NCBI GenBank assembly: GCA_021773565.1
Contig: JAJFJZ010000012.1
Coordinates: 1 to 64,000, forward strand
DNA: 64,000 nucleotides
From: Gammaproteobacteria bacterium
GTDB taxonomy: Bacteria; Pseudomonadota; Gammaproteobacteria; Pseudomonadales; Azotimanducaceae
Reading direction: 5' to 3'
Numbering within the stretch: the first letter of the stretch is position 1; each line of letters begins with the position of its first letter. The position numbers were made by a program, and so were the translations under genes. Below, one piece after another: positions 1 through 8,142 of the stretch. The notes under the pieces were generated by a model. That model was not told where the DNA came from, ran no database searches, and was given only the letters and a program-made list of their open reading frames with translations.

Positions 1-222
1 GAAAGGTCCATCGCCCTTTGGCAGGTAAACGTCGGTAGCAAGACTAACGCCGTCACGCATCGGCACCATGACCATGGTATTCGCCTCAGATATCGCGTTG
101 AACTTGGCGACATCCGGATTGTCTTCTTCTTGCGCCAAAACCGCTGCTGAATACGCGACAGCAAGAATAAGCAGCGATAAAAATACTCTGGCGCGCCAAC
201 AAGTAAGTGTAAATAATCTCAT
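1..222 (-). CDS. CocE/NonD family hydrolase, N-terminal part only
   Basis: The frame is open from an ATG at 222 to the window edge, giving 74 codons. Residues 1-31 look like a signal peptide: a basic start, a hydrophobic LSLLILAVAYSAAVLA stretch and an AQ junction. Next comes VPMRDGVSLATDVYLPKG, the characteristic opening strand of X-Pro dipeptidyl-peptidase/cocaine-esterase (CocE/NonD) hydrolases, secreted or periplasmic serine hydrolases acting on acyl or peptide substrates. The catalytic Ser-Asp-His residues lie outside the window, so activity cannot be checked. The gene is divergent from the aldo/keto reductase at 480, and the 257 bases between them must hold both promoters. The family call is firm; the substrate is unknown. 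Confidence 0.75.
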   Translation of the reverse strand, partial: MRLFTLTCWRARVFLSLLILAVAYSAAVLAQEEDNPDVAKFNAISEANTMVMVPMRDGVSLATDVYLPKGDGPF

Positions 223-479
223 GCTCTCCCCACGTAAATCGATGCTATTAGCCCAACAGTATACATTTATCCAAACCACAGAAAACCACAGGGCAGACTC
301 CTTACAATTGCTTACCCATTGCAGAATCAGACTATCGAGTCCGCGCGTTTAGCGACCATCCGGATCAGTGATTTCCTGTTTCTCAATAACTATCGTCGAT
401 AGTCATGTTGAATGGGTGCGATTATGCTAGGTTTTTGATTGGCGCATTTTTTTTGCGCAACTTAGCGAGAGGGCGAGGG

Positions 480-1508
480 ATGTTAAAGCCGGTGCAAATG
501 GGTAAAAGTGGCTTGCGGGGCTGCGAATTGATATTGGGGACAATGAATTTTGGCGAACCAGGCCGTGGTCATCAAGGGGACTGGACCCTGGGTCCAGATG
601 AGGCGAGACCTATTTTTCAGGCCGCACTGGACAATGGTTTGTTCTACTTTGATTGTGCAGACATCTACGGTGTCGGCGCGTCGGAACAGGTGGTGGGCGG
701 ACTGCTACGCGAGTTAGCCCCGCGTGATGAATATGTTTTAGCGACAAAAATCTCCATGCCCATGGGACGCGGCGCCAACCACGGAGGGCTGTCGCGAAAG
801 CACATTATGGAAGGTGTAGATGCGTGCCTGCAGCGCCTGGGTATGGACTACATCGATCACCTGGTGATACATCGTCATCCGCATGGCATACCCGGCTCTG
901 TTCAAGCACCCATTGAAGAGTCGCTTGAAGCCCTGCACGATGTGGTAAAAGCGGGCAAGGTATTGTATCTGGGCGCCTCCAGCATGTTTGCATGGCAGTT
1001 CGCAGAGCTGCAATTGACGGCGCAAATGCATGGTTGGACGCCGTTCATTTCAATGCAGAATCACTACAATCTGGTTTACAGGGAAGAAGAGCGAGAAATG
1101 AATCCCTATTGTGCCGGTCACGGTGTGGCGTTAACGCCCTGGTCGCCGTTGGCACGCGGTATCCTCACCGGTGCGTATCAGGGAGGTTTTTCCGGCGGCA
1201 GTACCAACCGCTCACAAGGGGGTGACCGTATGCGTACAGAAAGCCTTTATCACGGCGAGCACGTGTTTGCGGTTGTTGAACGGGTTGTGGAAATCGCTGG
1301 CAAGTATGGAAAAACCCCCGCGCAGATTGCGGTTGCCTGGTTGCTAAATAAGCCTGAGATTACTGCACCCATTGTAGGCGTATCCCGGGTCGAACAGCTT
1401 GACCAACTCATCGAAGCAACGAAAGTAATATTGGAGGCAGAAGATATAAGATATCTGGAAGAACTGTATCAGCCTGTGCAGAACTTGCTGTCTATCGGCA
1501 TTTCCTAG
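480..1508 (+). CDS. Aldo/keto reductase
   Basis: This 342-residue protein is a cytosolic NAD(P)H-dependent aldehyde/ketone reductase with a TIM-barrel fold. The AKR tetrad is visible: Asp58 and Tyr63 in FDCADIYG, Lys90 in LATKIS and His131 in LVIHRHP. The late PIVGVSR motif near the C terminus matches the cofactor-binding segment of the family. The frame is open from 405, but ATG 480 is preferred because a purine-rich gagagggcgaggg precedes it and the sequence then begins with the typical first strand. The family is broad (YhdN/voltage-gated channel beta-subunit-like members), so the substrate cannot be named. It appears to be a single-gene unit. Confidence 0.85.
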   Translation: MLKPVQMGKSGLRGCELILGTMNFGEPGRGHQGDWTLGPDEARPIFQAALDNGLFYFDCADIYGVGASEQVVGGLLRELAPRDEYVLATKISMPMGRGANHGGLSRKHIMEGVDACLQRLGMDYIDHLVIHRHPHGIPGSVQAPIEESLEALHDVVKAGKVLYLGASSMFAWQFAELQLTAQMHGWTPFISMQNHYNLVYREEEREMNPYCAGHGVALTPWSPLARGILTGAYQGGFSGGSTNRSQGGDRMRTESLYHGEHVFAVVERVVEIAGKYGKTPAQIAVAWLLNKPEITAPIVGVSRVEQLDQLIEATKVILEAEDIRYLEELYQPVQNLLSIGIS

Positions 1509-2145
1509 CGGTTCGGGACAGTTATTCCTTTTATTGTTTGGACTAGATTAAAAGACGATAGTCAAGTGCATGTGGGATGTAAGCTGGCAGATTCTGGCTG
1601 AAATTTGTTACACGACAATCTCTGAAACCTGCGTCTGAGTGCCCGATTTTTGCATTCCGATAAAGAGATGCAACTCTGTGTCAGATGCACAACATCGTCC
1701 GCAAGAAAGGCACAGGATGTATCGATACCATTCCGGAACACTTTAAACAACAAGCACTCCCAAAGGAATTATTCCAAATTAGCAAAGTATGGGCTACGCG
1801 TTAACGAATGGGCTGAACTGTTTGGGGATCCCTTTGCCAGATAGTTAGATATTCAGACCGATCCAAATCACGCTAGACAGAGTAGTCGTTATCGGGACAT
1901 CTTTACTTATCAAAAAAGCTCTGTGATTGAGAAGGCATTCGCCAAAGAATTTGATCATCATGACAACTAATACTAACTCAATGAGATGCGCAGAGAATGT
2001 TTGCCTGAAAACGCTATCTCAATTAATATTACGTCATTAGACAATACACTAATGGATCATTACGGCTACAACCTAATTGGCTAACTGAATCACTAGAATA
2101 TTTTTGACATTCCACCAGAAGATTCTCTGCCGACAGCCACTACAT
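1509..2145 (+). other. Intergenic stretch with decayed coding sequence
   Basis: No intact gene is visible in these 637 bases. The region is AT-rich compared with the aldo/keto reductase and contains one recognisable piece, a sulfotransferase-like C terminus at 1788-1970, listed separately. The rest, including the stretch just before the sulfotransferase at 2146, has only short frames with no recognisable protein. I see no convincing terminator hairpin after the reductase. The stretch marks the left border of the accessory glycan/sulfotransferase locus. Confidence 0.5.
1788..1970 (+). pseudogene. Remnant of a sulfotransferase C terminus
   Basis: One frame reads YGLRVNEWAELFGDPFAR, meets a TAG at 1842-1844, and continues in the same frame for 41 codons to a TAA at 1968-1970. 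The second half contains SSRYRDIFTYQKSSVIEKAF followed by AKEF, which closely resembles the last helix of sulfotransferase family proteins (RYRD...VEKxFAxEF...). No P-loop or upstream half is readable in any frame, so this looks like the degraded tail of a fourth sulfotransferase beside the intact ones at 2146 and 2885. The identification rests on a short motif. Confidence 0.4.
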
Positions 2146-2847
2146 ATGATACATTTCGACAAAAGATTTATTTTCCTCCACTTGCCGAAAACCGGGGGGA
2201 GCTCCATTGAAGTGTTGTTGACAGGCCATGAGATACTGGGCAACCACAACACTCCGGACTATGTAATTCTACAGCAACAAGAACTCCGACAGTATTTTCC
2301 ATTCGGACGCCACGCAAAGCTGTATCAATACGAAAATTTGGTAAAAAGCCGGGGAGAATCGCTATCAGATTACAAGATATTCACACTTATTCGCAACCCA
2401 AAAAACCTGCTTCCCTCTATGTATCGTTTTCGTATTAAGAATTTTGAGAAGGCCAAAAAAAGAATGAGCCCGGGAAGCAAAATTCTGTACCACGTATATT
2501 CTCTCAATCTGAATATATTTTTGCTGTTAATCCTTGCGTCGTATCTAGTCTGTATTTTAATTCCACATCGTCGAGTAATGAAACGCTACGAGTTTCTTGG
2601 TTTATCACGGCACTTTCTTCGAAATGATTCCGGAATTACCGTAAAAGTATTTAGACTCGAGGACATTTCAAAAAACTCTGGTCTTATATTCGACTTTCTG
2701 GGGATTGATAGCAGCGTGTCCCGAACACCGCAATATAATAAGACAAATCATGAATCTGAGGACCGTAAAACACCATGGCTCCTTAAACAGGTTTCACTGC
2801 TGATTTATAGGAACAGGATCGACAAGTACTACGCATCAGAGTTCTAG
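2146..2847 (+). CDS. Sulfotransferase family 2-like protein with hydrophobic insert
   Basis: The protein has 233 residues from ATG 2146; the frame also opens at a TTG at 2104. It has the PAPS 5'-phosphosulfate loop FLHLPKTGGSSIE near the N terminus and the 3'-phosphate-binding segment FTLIRNPKNLLPSMYRF around residue 100, the two signatures of PAPS-dependent carbohydrate sulfotransferases. The likely role is O- or N-sulfation of a surface glycan, in keeping with neighbouring glycosyltransferases. An oddity is the strongly hydrophobic stretch NIFLLLILASYLVCILIP at about residues 125-142, which could be a membrane segment in a normally soluble fold. No strong ribosome-binding site is visible. 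The acceptor is unknown. Confidence 0.7.
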   Translation: MIHFDKRFIFLHLPKTGGSSIEVLLTGHEILGNHNTPDYVILQQQELRQYFPFGRHAKLYQYENLVKSRGESLSDYKIFTLIRNPKNLLPSMYRFRIKNFEKAKKRMSPGSKILYHVYSLNLNIFLLLILASYLVCILIPHRRVMKRYEFLGLSRHFLRNDSGITVKVFRLEDISKNSGLIFDFLGIDSSVSRTPQYNKTNHESEDRKTPWLLKQVSLLIYRNRIDKYYASEF

Positions 2848-2884
2848 AGCCATACTTACCAATTACCATTTCCTAATACAAACA

Positions 2885-3562
2885 CTAGGAACTACGCCTT
2901 TTCCTTCGAAAAGCATTGCCCTTCCTTCTCAACCATCGATAATCTATACCAAATTTGACCAGGGCACCGATAATCTTTTTCTGCAATTGAGATAACTGAT
3001 CTCTATCTTCCAATCGATTCGATCTGGGAAATGGGTTTTTCGGGACAGGTTTTTCCAGAAATTTGCAAAGTTTTTCCCATCCATCGCCTTTACCCAAATC
3101 CAGTATCAGCAAGCGATTTTCCCGAACACCGCTGAAATATCGCTGAACTGTATGGTGATGTGTTTCATACACCCAGCGGAATCGTTCCTCATTAAATACG
3201 TTAGTCCCAAACAACAGAGTATTGTAAAAATCTACCGTCGATCCCTTTTTGGGTCGAGCGTAGGGTTGATTAAAACCTGCATGCCGGACAGAGTTAATCC
3301 AATCATCGATGGGTCTTACTGTTAGAATGAATTTCGAATCCGGCCATGCATTGTCTAATTGCGCGAACAGAGCGGGAATCGGTGTGTCCATAAGCGCATC
3401 GTATTTATTCAGCACACTGAGTTTGTAGTTAGAATCTCGTATTTCTTGTTCGGTGACTTTGTCATCCGGATTGTGATTTGAGCGAAAGCCTAATTCTGTA
3501 AGCGCGCTGTGTAAACTGGAGGTGCCGCTTTTAGGTAAACCCAACCCGAAAATCTTATTCAA
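2885..3562 (-). CDS. Sulfotransferase family protein
   Basis: This 225-residue protein begins with the nucleotide loop GLGLPKSGTSSLHSAL. It carries KFILTVRPIDDWINSV, the PAPS 3'-phosphate motif, and GDGWEKLCKFLEKPVPKNPFP-type residues near the end, typical of the small sulfotransferase family (Sulfotransfer_4-like). The start is TTG at 3562, preceded by a near-perfect Shine-Dalgarno aaggaggtg. It overlaps the 3' end of the GT2 gene by 8 bases on the same strand, so the two are almost certainly translationally coupled. The inferred job is sulfation of the glycan built by that glycosyltransferase. The C terminus is very basic (RRKGNAFRRKRR), which might help it bind a polyanionic substrate or the membrane. 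Confidence 0.75.
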   Translation of the reverse strand: MNKIFGLGLPKSGTSSLHSALTELGFRSNHNPDDKVTEQEIRDSNYKLSVLNKYDALMDTPIPALFAQLDNAWPDSKFILTVRPIDDWINSVRHAGFNQPYARPKKGSTVDFYNTLLFGTNVFNEERFRWVYETHHHTVQRYFSGVRENRLLILDLGKGDGWEKLCKFLEKPVPKNPFPRSNRLEDRDQLSQLQKKIIGALVKFGIDYRWLRRKGNAFRRKRRSS

Positions 3563-4859
3563 ATGGCACCTCCTTAGTGGAATTTTTTGTGGTTTTTACT
3601 GTCGGATTTCCCGCCAGAACAATGCTCTTGACCGCGGCCCACAAATGCAAAAAAGGAATTCTGGCAAGATCTGCTTTTCTGATTCTACGGTCCTTCCATG
3701 CTGCTTTCACGTGCGTAAAGGCGCGCGGAAATCCATTACTTCTTAAGTCTCCAAAAAATAGAAAAGTTAGCCTTCTTGCAGCCCATTCAGAGATGGCCTT
3801 ATCGGTAATATATCTTTCCGGTATCTGCGCGGCAATATAAAGAGGGGGCACGTTTGGCGGCCGCTGTTCCATCTGTATGGATTTCGGCGGCGGTTTTGGA
3901 GAAAACGCTGGATCTTTGGCCTGCGAAATACTCTTGCTTCGCTTTCTATAGTGGGCGATCAGCATCGGCACTTCCAAAATAAGCTCATTCAGATCACAGC
4001 CCTTACGCGCACACATGGCAAAGAGTCTCATATAGTACTCAGCATCTTCCCCTTGTGGTCTGTACGGTATGTATGGAGCATCACATCGTACCATGAGGCA
4101 CTGGAGGTGGTACGGTCCCAACCTGCGTCTGGCAAAATTATGCCACGTTAATCGTTTGTTCTCTTTCCAAACCACCCGCCCCTTTTTTCCCGATTGGATA
4201 CTGGTGGCTCTTGCAAGTGGTTTACCGGCTTCCGATATCCAATCGTAATCCCCAACAGCGGCAATGGTGTCTTTGTTGGAATTCAGCGCAACAGCCAATG
4301 TTTCTACCGCTTGGTCCGTTGCATATACATCATCCCCATCCATGAATGCAACATATTCGGTTTTGGGGAGCAAGAGGTTGAACAGGCCAAAATTTCTTGT
4401 GAACCCGGGATTTCCAACATTTATGGGAATTTGAACAAATGAAATCGACAGCTTGTCTGATTCCTCATTCATGAAATTCAGGACTTTGTCTCGCGTCGAA
4501 TCGGTCGAGTTATCATCTACGATAATGATGTGCATGGGTGCGTATGTTTGCATCTTTATCGAGAGAAGAGTTTCGAGTATAAAATCTTCCACATTAAATG
4601 TCGGAACTACTATTGCGGCAAGTGCCTGGGGTTTTTGCTCAGAGAATAATGTTGATTTATTGGTGTTATAGATGGAGATGCTTACGACACCGGCAGCTAC
4701 AATTTTTTTTCTGGTGTAATCCCATAATTCATTGAAATTTGGGATTAGCTTGGCTAGTTCAATATCGTTGAATGTGGTGTAGCTTAGACCCGGGTACTCC
4801 GGGGACATTGAGGGCGAAACTTCATTATTGCGAATTATCCTATTATAGTCGCCGATCAT
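3555..4859 (-). CDS. Family 2 glycosyltransferase
   Basis: This 434-residue protein has a GT-A domain from about residue 78: AIVVPTFNVEDFILETLLSI, then IIIVDDNSTDST, then the metal-binding FMDGDDVY at 172-179. That is the standard order for inverting GT2 enzymes that use nucleotide-sugars in the cytosol. About 75 residues before the domain and 150 after it are not recognised; the C-terminal part may bind the acceptor. No membrane segments are evident. It is the first gene of a two-gene unit with the sulfotransferase at 2885 (8-base overlap), which suggests assembly and sulfation of the same sugar chain. ATG 4859 was chosen; its ribosome-binding site is weak. Confidence 0.8.
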   Translation of the reverse strand: MIGDYNRIIRNNEVSPSMSPEYPGLSYTTFNDIELAKLIPNFNELWDYTRKKIVAAGVVSISIYNTNKSTLFSEQKPQALAAIVVPTFNVEDFILETLLSIKMQTYAPMHIIIVDDNSTDSTRDKVLNFMNEESDKLSISFVQIPINVGNPGFTRNFGLFNLLLPKTEYVAFMDGDDVYATDQAVETLAVALNSNKDTIAAVGDYDWISEAGKPLARATSIQSGKKGRVVWKENKRLTWHNFARRRLGPYHLQCLMVRCDAPYIPYRPQGEDAEYYMRLFAMCARKGCDLNELILEVPMLIAHYRKRSKSISQAKDPAFSPKPPPKSIQMEQRPPNVPPLYIAAQIPERYITDKAISEWAARRLTFLFFGDLRSNGFPRAFTHVKAAWKDRRIRKADLARIPFLHLWAAVKSIVLAGNPTVKTTKNSTKEVPFE

Positions 4860-5023
4860 CTGGTCGTTCTATTCCATTTACCCATAACAATAGATTACCA
4901 GAGGCACCCTTATTTGTAGCATTGCATTGCATAGCCAGCTAATTTTCAGGGTTGAAGCAATCCTGCTTTTTTGGTTGGCTGTAATTCTTTTGCCAAGTTC
5001 AGTAGCCCGCAATCACAATTCAA

Positions 5024-6214
5024 CTAGTCTACATTGAACCCCAACGGCGGGTTAGGAGCTACTGCTTCTGATGTGGCAGACCCGCTACTATCGCCACCGT
5101 AACAATAAGCGATATTCGAAGGACACACTGTTACGGATTGATATCTGTTCTTCTCTAACAATGGCACCAGCTCACTATCAAATGTATTTAGCCAAGCATT
5201 CCATACTATAAAATTTGCCCCAAGATATTTGTAGGCTGTACTGTGTAATTCTTCAGGAGTCCAATCAAATTTATTGGCCCTCTGTATTTGTGCCATTACC
5301 GGAATCTTTTTTGTGCCTTTGGAGCCATATGCGCGCTCATAGTAGTAGGGCGCAAAATTATCTTTTTCACAATTCGTATAGCCCGTATTGTCGCAAGGGA
5401 ATGTATCAGGATGAGTCAAGCCATCACCTGCTCCGACAACTGCATCAATTATTTGGTCAAAATACTCGTTTGGTTCATTACTTTTTAAAGAGTTAAAGGA
5501 TTGAAAGAGAATGGTGTGTTTAGCGGCGGCCGAAAGCTCCCTGTTGAATCTTACTATTTGATTGGTGTACGCAACTGTAGAGTACCCGCTTGTTTTCCTG
5601 TCTCTCCCAGCACCTCCAGCAGCAGTTTCCGCATTTACAATACCAACCAATCGAGCGTGAGTATCGAACTTTGCTGCAAAGCTCTTAAGAAGCGCAATAA
5701 ATCTATCCATCACTTCTGGCTCCCAATTACGGGCAAGACAGGGGGCTCCGCTTGCTTTGCACCAATACCAGTTTTTATCAAGGATATATTTGGGGAACAC
5801 GCCCGCCGGTTTGTTCGAAAAATCCCTATCCATAATACGAACGAGAAGGTATTTATCGTGGGCGCCAACTATATTTAGCACCTCGTTAATGAAGGAGAAA
5901 TCATAGACGTTTTCTTGTGGCTCAAAGTATCTCCACCGAGTCTGGAGAAGGATTCCTTTAAAATTTGAACGCTGTTTAACCAGCCTCTCTATTTTTATTA
6001 GCTCCTCTGCTCTAGCTACAGGGTTGTCTAAGATGTTCGATTGAACTGTATAGCGAATATAGTGTCCTGGTTGCCACTTGGTGGCATTTGCAGGGAGCGG
6101 TCCCGCACTTGCGGAAGCACATAGAGTGAAGATAAGAATCAAGCTGAATGAACGAACTGTGATGCTGAACAAAATTAGGCTATTCCATTTGCCAGCACTT
6201 GGTAGGATTGACAA
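5024..6214 (-). CDS. Exported TIM-barrel protein, glycoside-hydrolase-like
   Basis: This 396-residue protein starts at TTG 6214, chosen because agggga lies correctly upstream; no in-frame ATG occurs near the start. A signal sequence is visible (FSLILIFTLCASASA, about residues 23-37). The body resembles GH-A clan barrels: WRYFEPQENVYDFSFI at 94-109 is the usual W..FEP..G.YDFS strand, followed by YLLVRIMD and a GIVNAETA strand with Glu196 where an acid/base would sit. I see no clear second catalytic glutamate, and the protein ends in a short low-complexity tail before PPLGFNVD. It could be a glycan hydrolase or a non-catalytic binding protein for the polymer made in this locus. No exact family was recognised. 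Confidence 0.5.
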   Translation of the reverse strand: MSILPSAGKWNSLILFSITVRSFSLILIFTLCASASAGPLPANATKWQPGHYIRYTVQSNILDNPVARAEELIKIERLVKQRSNFKGILLQTRWRYFEPQENVYDFSFINEVLNIVGAHDKYLLVRIMDRDFSNKPAGVFPKYILDKNWYWCKASGAPCLARNWEPEVMDRFIALLKSFAAKFDTHARLVGIVNAETAAGGAGRDRKTSGYSTVAYTNQIVRFNRELSAAAKHTILFQSFNSLKSNEPNEYFDQIIDAVVGAGDGLTHPDTFPCDNTGYTNCEKDNFAPYYYERAYGSKGTKKIPVMAQIQRANKFDWTPEELHSTAYKYLGANFIVWNAWLNTFDSELVPLLEKNRYQSVTVCPSNIAYCYGGDSSGSATSEAVAPNPPLGFNVD

Positions 6215-6489
6215 AGCAACTCCCCTTTGAAGATACGAAATACAATATTGTCTACGCTTAGAATATGGGAATTCACTAGTTTTATTAGTGACCTACCTCT
6301 CATTCTGGCTTGAGAATTGCATTTTCCAAACCAGCCCCGACACTGCAACAAAAGTGCTGTTTTTGACCTGCTCTCCTGAAAACAGCAAGTTGCAATCGAG
6401 CATTTCACTATAGGTGAACCCCCTCTGGTAAACAACCCTTGAACAATGCGAACCCCGTGATGCCAAACCTAAAAATGAAGTCCAAATAT

Positions 6490-6730
6490 GATGGGCTTAA
6501 AACACTTCATAAACCTGAAAGAGAGCGTCAGCTGGAGTGGGCTTTTTCAGGCACATTTTGGCAATAAATTTTGGTGAACCATGTCTTGTTTCGAGGTCAG
6601 AGGTTTTGATCCTGGGAAGCCCCCGTGCCATTATGAGCAGATGAATTCCTCTTGTGAAGCTATGAATCAGAGTGCCAATTCGCACCCTTTGTCGTATTTG
6701 CTTAGCTCGGATACCTTTCTGCCTCTCTAA
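6490..6730 (+). pseudogene. Decayed copy of the GT-C/GT4 gene junction
   Basis: Positions 6490-6567 encode KTLHKPERERQLEW then TFWQ and a stop, matching the late GT-C segment TLHKLEKARQLGV at 10318-10360 but with most of the rest deleted. Then 6641-6730 encode MNSSCEAMNQSANSHPLSYL and LSSDTF before a stop, matching the GT4 N terminus MNSSREVVNQSADSQPLSYL except for one lost codon. The intergenic spacer is conserved too. So a former second copy of this gene pair has been deleted down to its junction. The similarity also supports ATG 10617 as the true GT4 start. Confidence 0.75.
6566..6724 (+). repeat. Diverged direct repeat, copy A (partner at 10542-10703)
   Basis: The segment begins aaattttggtgaacc and ends gatacctttctgcct. 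It aligns end to end with 10542-10703, differing in length by only one codon, with roughly three quarters to four fifths of bases identical by eye. The copies are about 4 kb apart in direct orientation and bracket the UbiA-GtrA-HAD-GT-C block. Confidence 0.8.
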
Positions 6731-6774
6731 TCTGATTGGTGCCAAATGGGGAAACTGACAAGGACGTTAGAAAC

Positions 6775-7749
6775 ATGGGCGTGAAATTACCTGAAACTGT
6801 CAACGACGCGGAAAAAATATCCCCTCTACTATCCGATTACATAGCTATCGCGCGCCCCGATCATTGGTTCAAAAACATCTTTATGATACCAGGCGCAGCC
6901 GTAGCATACGTTCTGGGTGCGCCGCTAAATCCAGCGTCCCTGCTAACTTTTGCGTTGGCCCTCATCTCAACGTGTCTGATAGCATCAGCCAATTACACTA
7001 TTAATGAATTTCTGGATGCAAAATTTGATAGCTTCCACCCAGTCAAATCACAACGCCCTTCCGTATCAGGTAGAATTTCTGCTCAGCTAGTGGCTATACA
7101 ATGGCTGGTACTTGGTTCTTTGGGACTTGTGCTGGCCTGGTATATTTCCCCACAGATGTTTCTTGCCGCGGGATTATTGCTAGCAATGGGAGGCATATAT
7201 AACGTTCAGCCCTTTAGAACAAAAGACCGTATCTACATAGACGTCCTATCAGAGTCGATAAACAATCCCATAAGATTCTTGTTAGGCTGGTTGGCATTTG
7301 CCCCTGCGGTATTTCCACCATCAAGTATACTGATAGCCTATTGGATGGGTGGTGCATTTCTCATGGCCGTAAAACGGTATGCGGAGTATCGCTTTATCGA
7401 TGACCCTGTGCGCGCCGGTCTCTATCGCGCATCATTCAGAAGATACACTCAGGAAACACTGATTTTATCTGCTTTTTTTTACGCGACGACTTCCGCTTTC
7501 TTTCTTGGCATATTTCTCATTAAGTATAGAATCGAGTTTATTTTGAGCTTGCCTCTTTTCGCACTTTTGTTTGTTTGGTATCTGCACCTCGGTATGCGTC
7601 TCAATTCCGTAACACAAACTCCCGAGAAACTTTACAAGGAGAAGCATTTTATGCTTTTTCTTATCTTGCTAACTGTAGTGGTAGTCACACTATTTTTTGT
7701 CGACATAGCGTGGTTAGAGATACTTGTTACATCTCGTGCTCTCAACTAA
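6775..7749 (+). CDS. UbiA-family prenyltransferase, DPPR-synthase-like
   Basis: This 324-residue integral membrane protein has about eight or nine hydrophobic segments. It begins RPDHWFKNIFM and carries the first Asp-rich motif NYTINEFLDAKFDSFHP (Asn77, Asp81, Asp85) followed by KSQRP, the pattern of UbiA enzymes of the decaprenyl-phosphate phosphoribosyltransferase type. A second polar motif, TKDRIYIDVLSESINNPIR, replaces the second Asp-rich loop. The likely reaction is transfer of phosphoribose from PRPP to polyprenyl phosphate. ATG 6775 is chosen because aagga precedes it; the frame opens at TTG 6736 within the decayed repeat. The stop codon abuts the GtrA start with no gap, so the two are coupled. 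The prenyl acceptor and sugar are inferred from family resemblance only. Confidence 0.75.
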   Translation: MGVKLPETVNDAEKISPLLSDYIAIARPDHWFKNIFMIPGAAVAYVLGAPLNPASLLTFALALISTCLIASANYTINEFLDAKFDSFHPVKSQRPSVSGRISAQLVAIQWLVLGSLGLVLAWYISPQMFLAAGLLLAMGGIYNVQPFRTKDRIYIDVLSESINNPIRFLLGWLAFAPAVFPPSSILIAYWMGGAFLMAVKRYAEYRFIDDPVRAGLYRASFRRYTQETLILSAFFYATTSAFFLGIFLIKYRIEFILSLPLFALLFVWYLHLGMRLNSVTQTPEKLYKEKHFMLFLILLTVVVVTLFFVDIAWLEILVTSRALN

Positions 7750-8142
7750 ATGACCCGCTTTATCTACTACTGCCTTAGTGGTGGAATTGCATTCTCAGTT
7801 CATCTTCTGGTATTAACCGTGCTTGTAGAATTTTTTTACTACGAGGAAGCACTGGCAACTATGGCTGGCTTTATTGCAGCTTGGCCAGTAAATTTTCTGT
7901 TGCAAAGGCGAGTTGTATTTCAGGTTGAGGACAAGTCAGGAACGCGTTTTTTTCGATATAGCGCAGTCACTTTTCTGACCTTTTTTTTGAATGCCGGTTT
8001 GTTTGTGTTTTTGACAAACATACTGGCTATTTACTATGTAACAGCCCAGTTCCTTACCACGATCGTGATACTGCTTGTTAACTTCTGGTTCAACACAAAG
8101 TGGACTTTTCACACAGAAGAAGGGAAGGACGGTATTAGCTAG
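7750..8142 (+). CDS. GtrA-family membrane protein
   Basis: This 130-residue protein has four transmembrane segments, the usual length and topology for GtrA. FIYYCLSGGIAFSVHLLV opens the first helix, and NFLLQRRVVFQ plus VNFWFNTKWTF give the two conserved aromatic/basic ends. Family members are thought to help translocate polyprenyl-linked sugars across the inner membrane; mycobacterial Rv3789, linked to decaprenyl-phospho-arabinose, is a relative. It starts immediately after the UbiA stop and overlaps the HAD gene by one base, so it is part of one translational unit. Its inferred job is flipping the lipid-linked sugar made by the UbiA/HAD pair to the periplasmic side for the GT-C enzyme. Confidence 0.8.
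   Translation: MTRFIYYCLSGGIAFSVHLLVLTVLVEFFYYEEALATMAGFIAAWPVNFLLQRRVVFQVEDKSGTRFFRYSAVTFLTFFLNAGLFVFLTNILAIYYVTAQFLTTIVILLVNFWFNTKWTFHTEEGKDGIS

Larger units (their letters stand above)
6215..6774. other. Intergenic region carrying a decayed gene copy
   Basis: These 560 bases separate the divergent genes at 6214 (minus) and 6775 (plus). The left half (6215-6489) shows nothing recognisable and should contain both promoters. The right half (6490-6730) is a broken copy of the 3' end of the GT-C gene, its spacer and the first codons of the GT4 gene found intact at about 10318-10703; it is listed separately. The ribosome-binding site for the UbiA gene (aagga) lies at about 6759-6763. Confidence 0.6.

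Noticed and set aside
68-352. 94-codon plus-strand frame at the left edge
   Set aside because: The minus strand here encodes a signal peptide plus the CocE N terminus, which explains the open frame.
6497-6745. 82-codon minus-strand frame upstream of UbiA
   Set aside because: It is antisense to the decayed GT-C/GT4 copy. A similar antisense frame (10428-10646) appears at the intact copy, so it is a shadow of the repeat.
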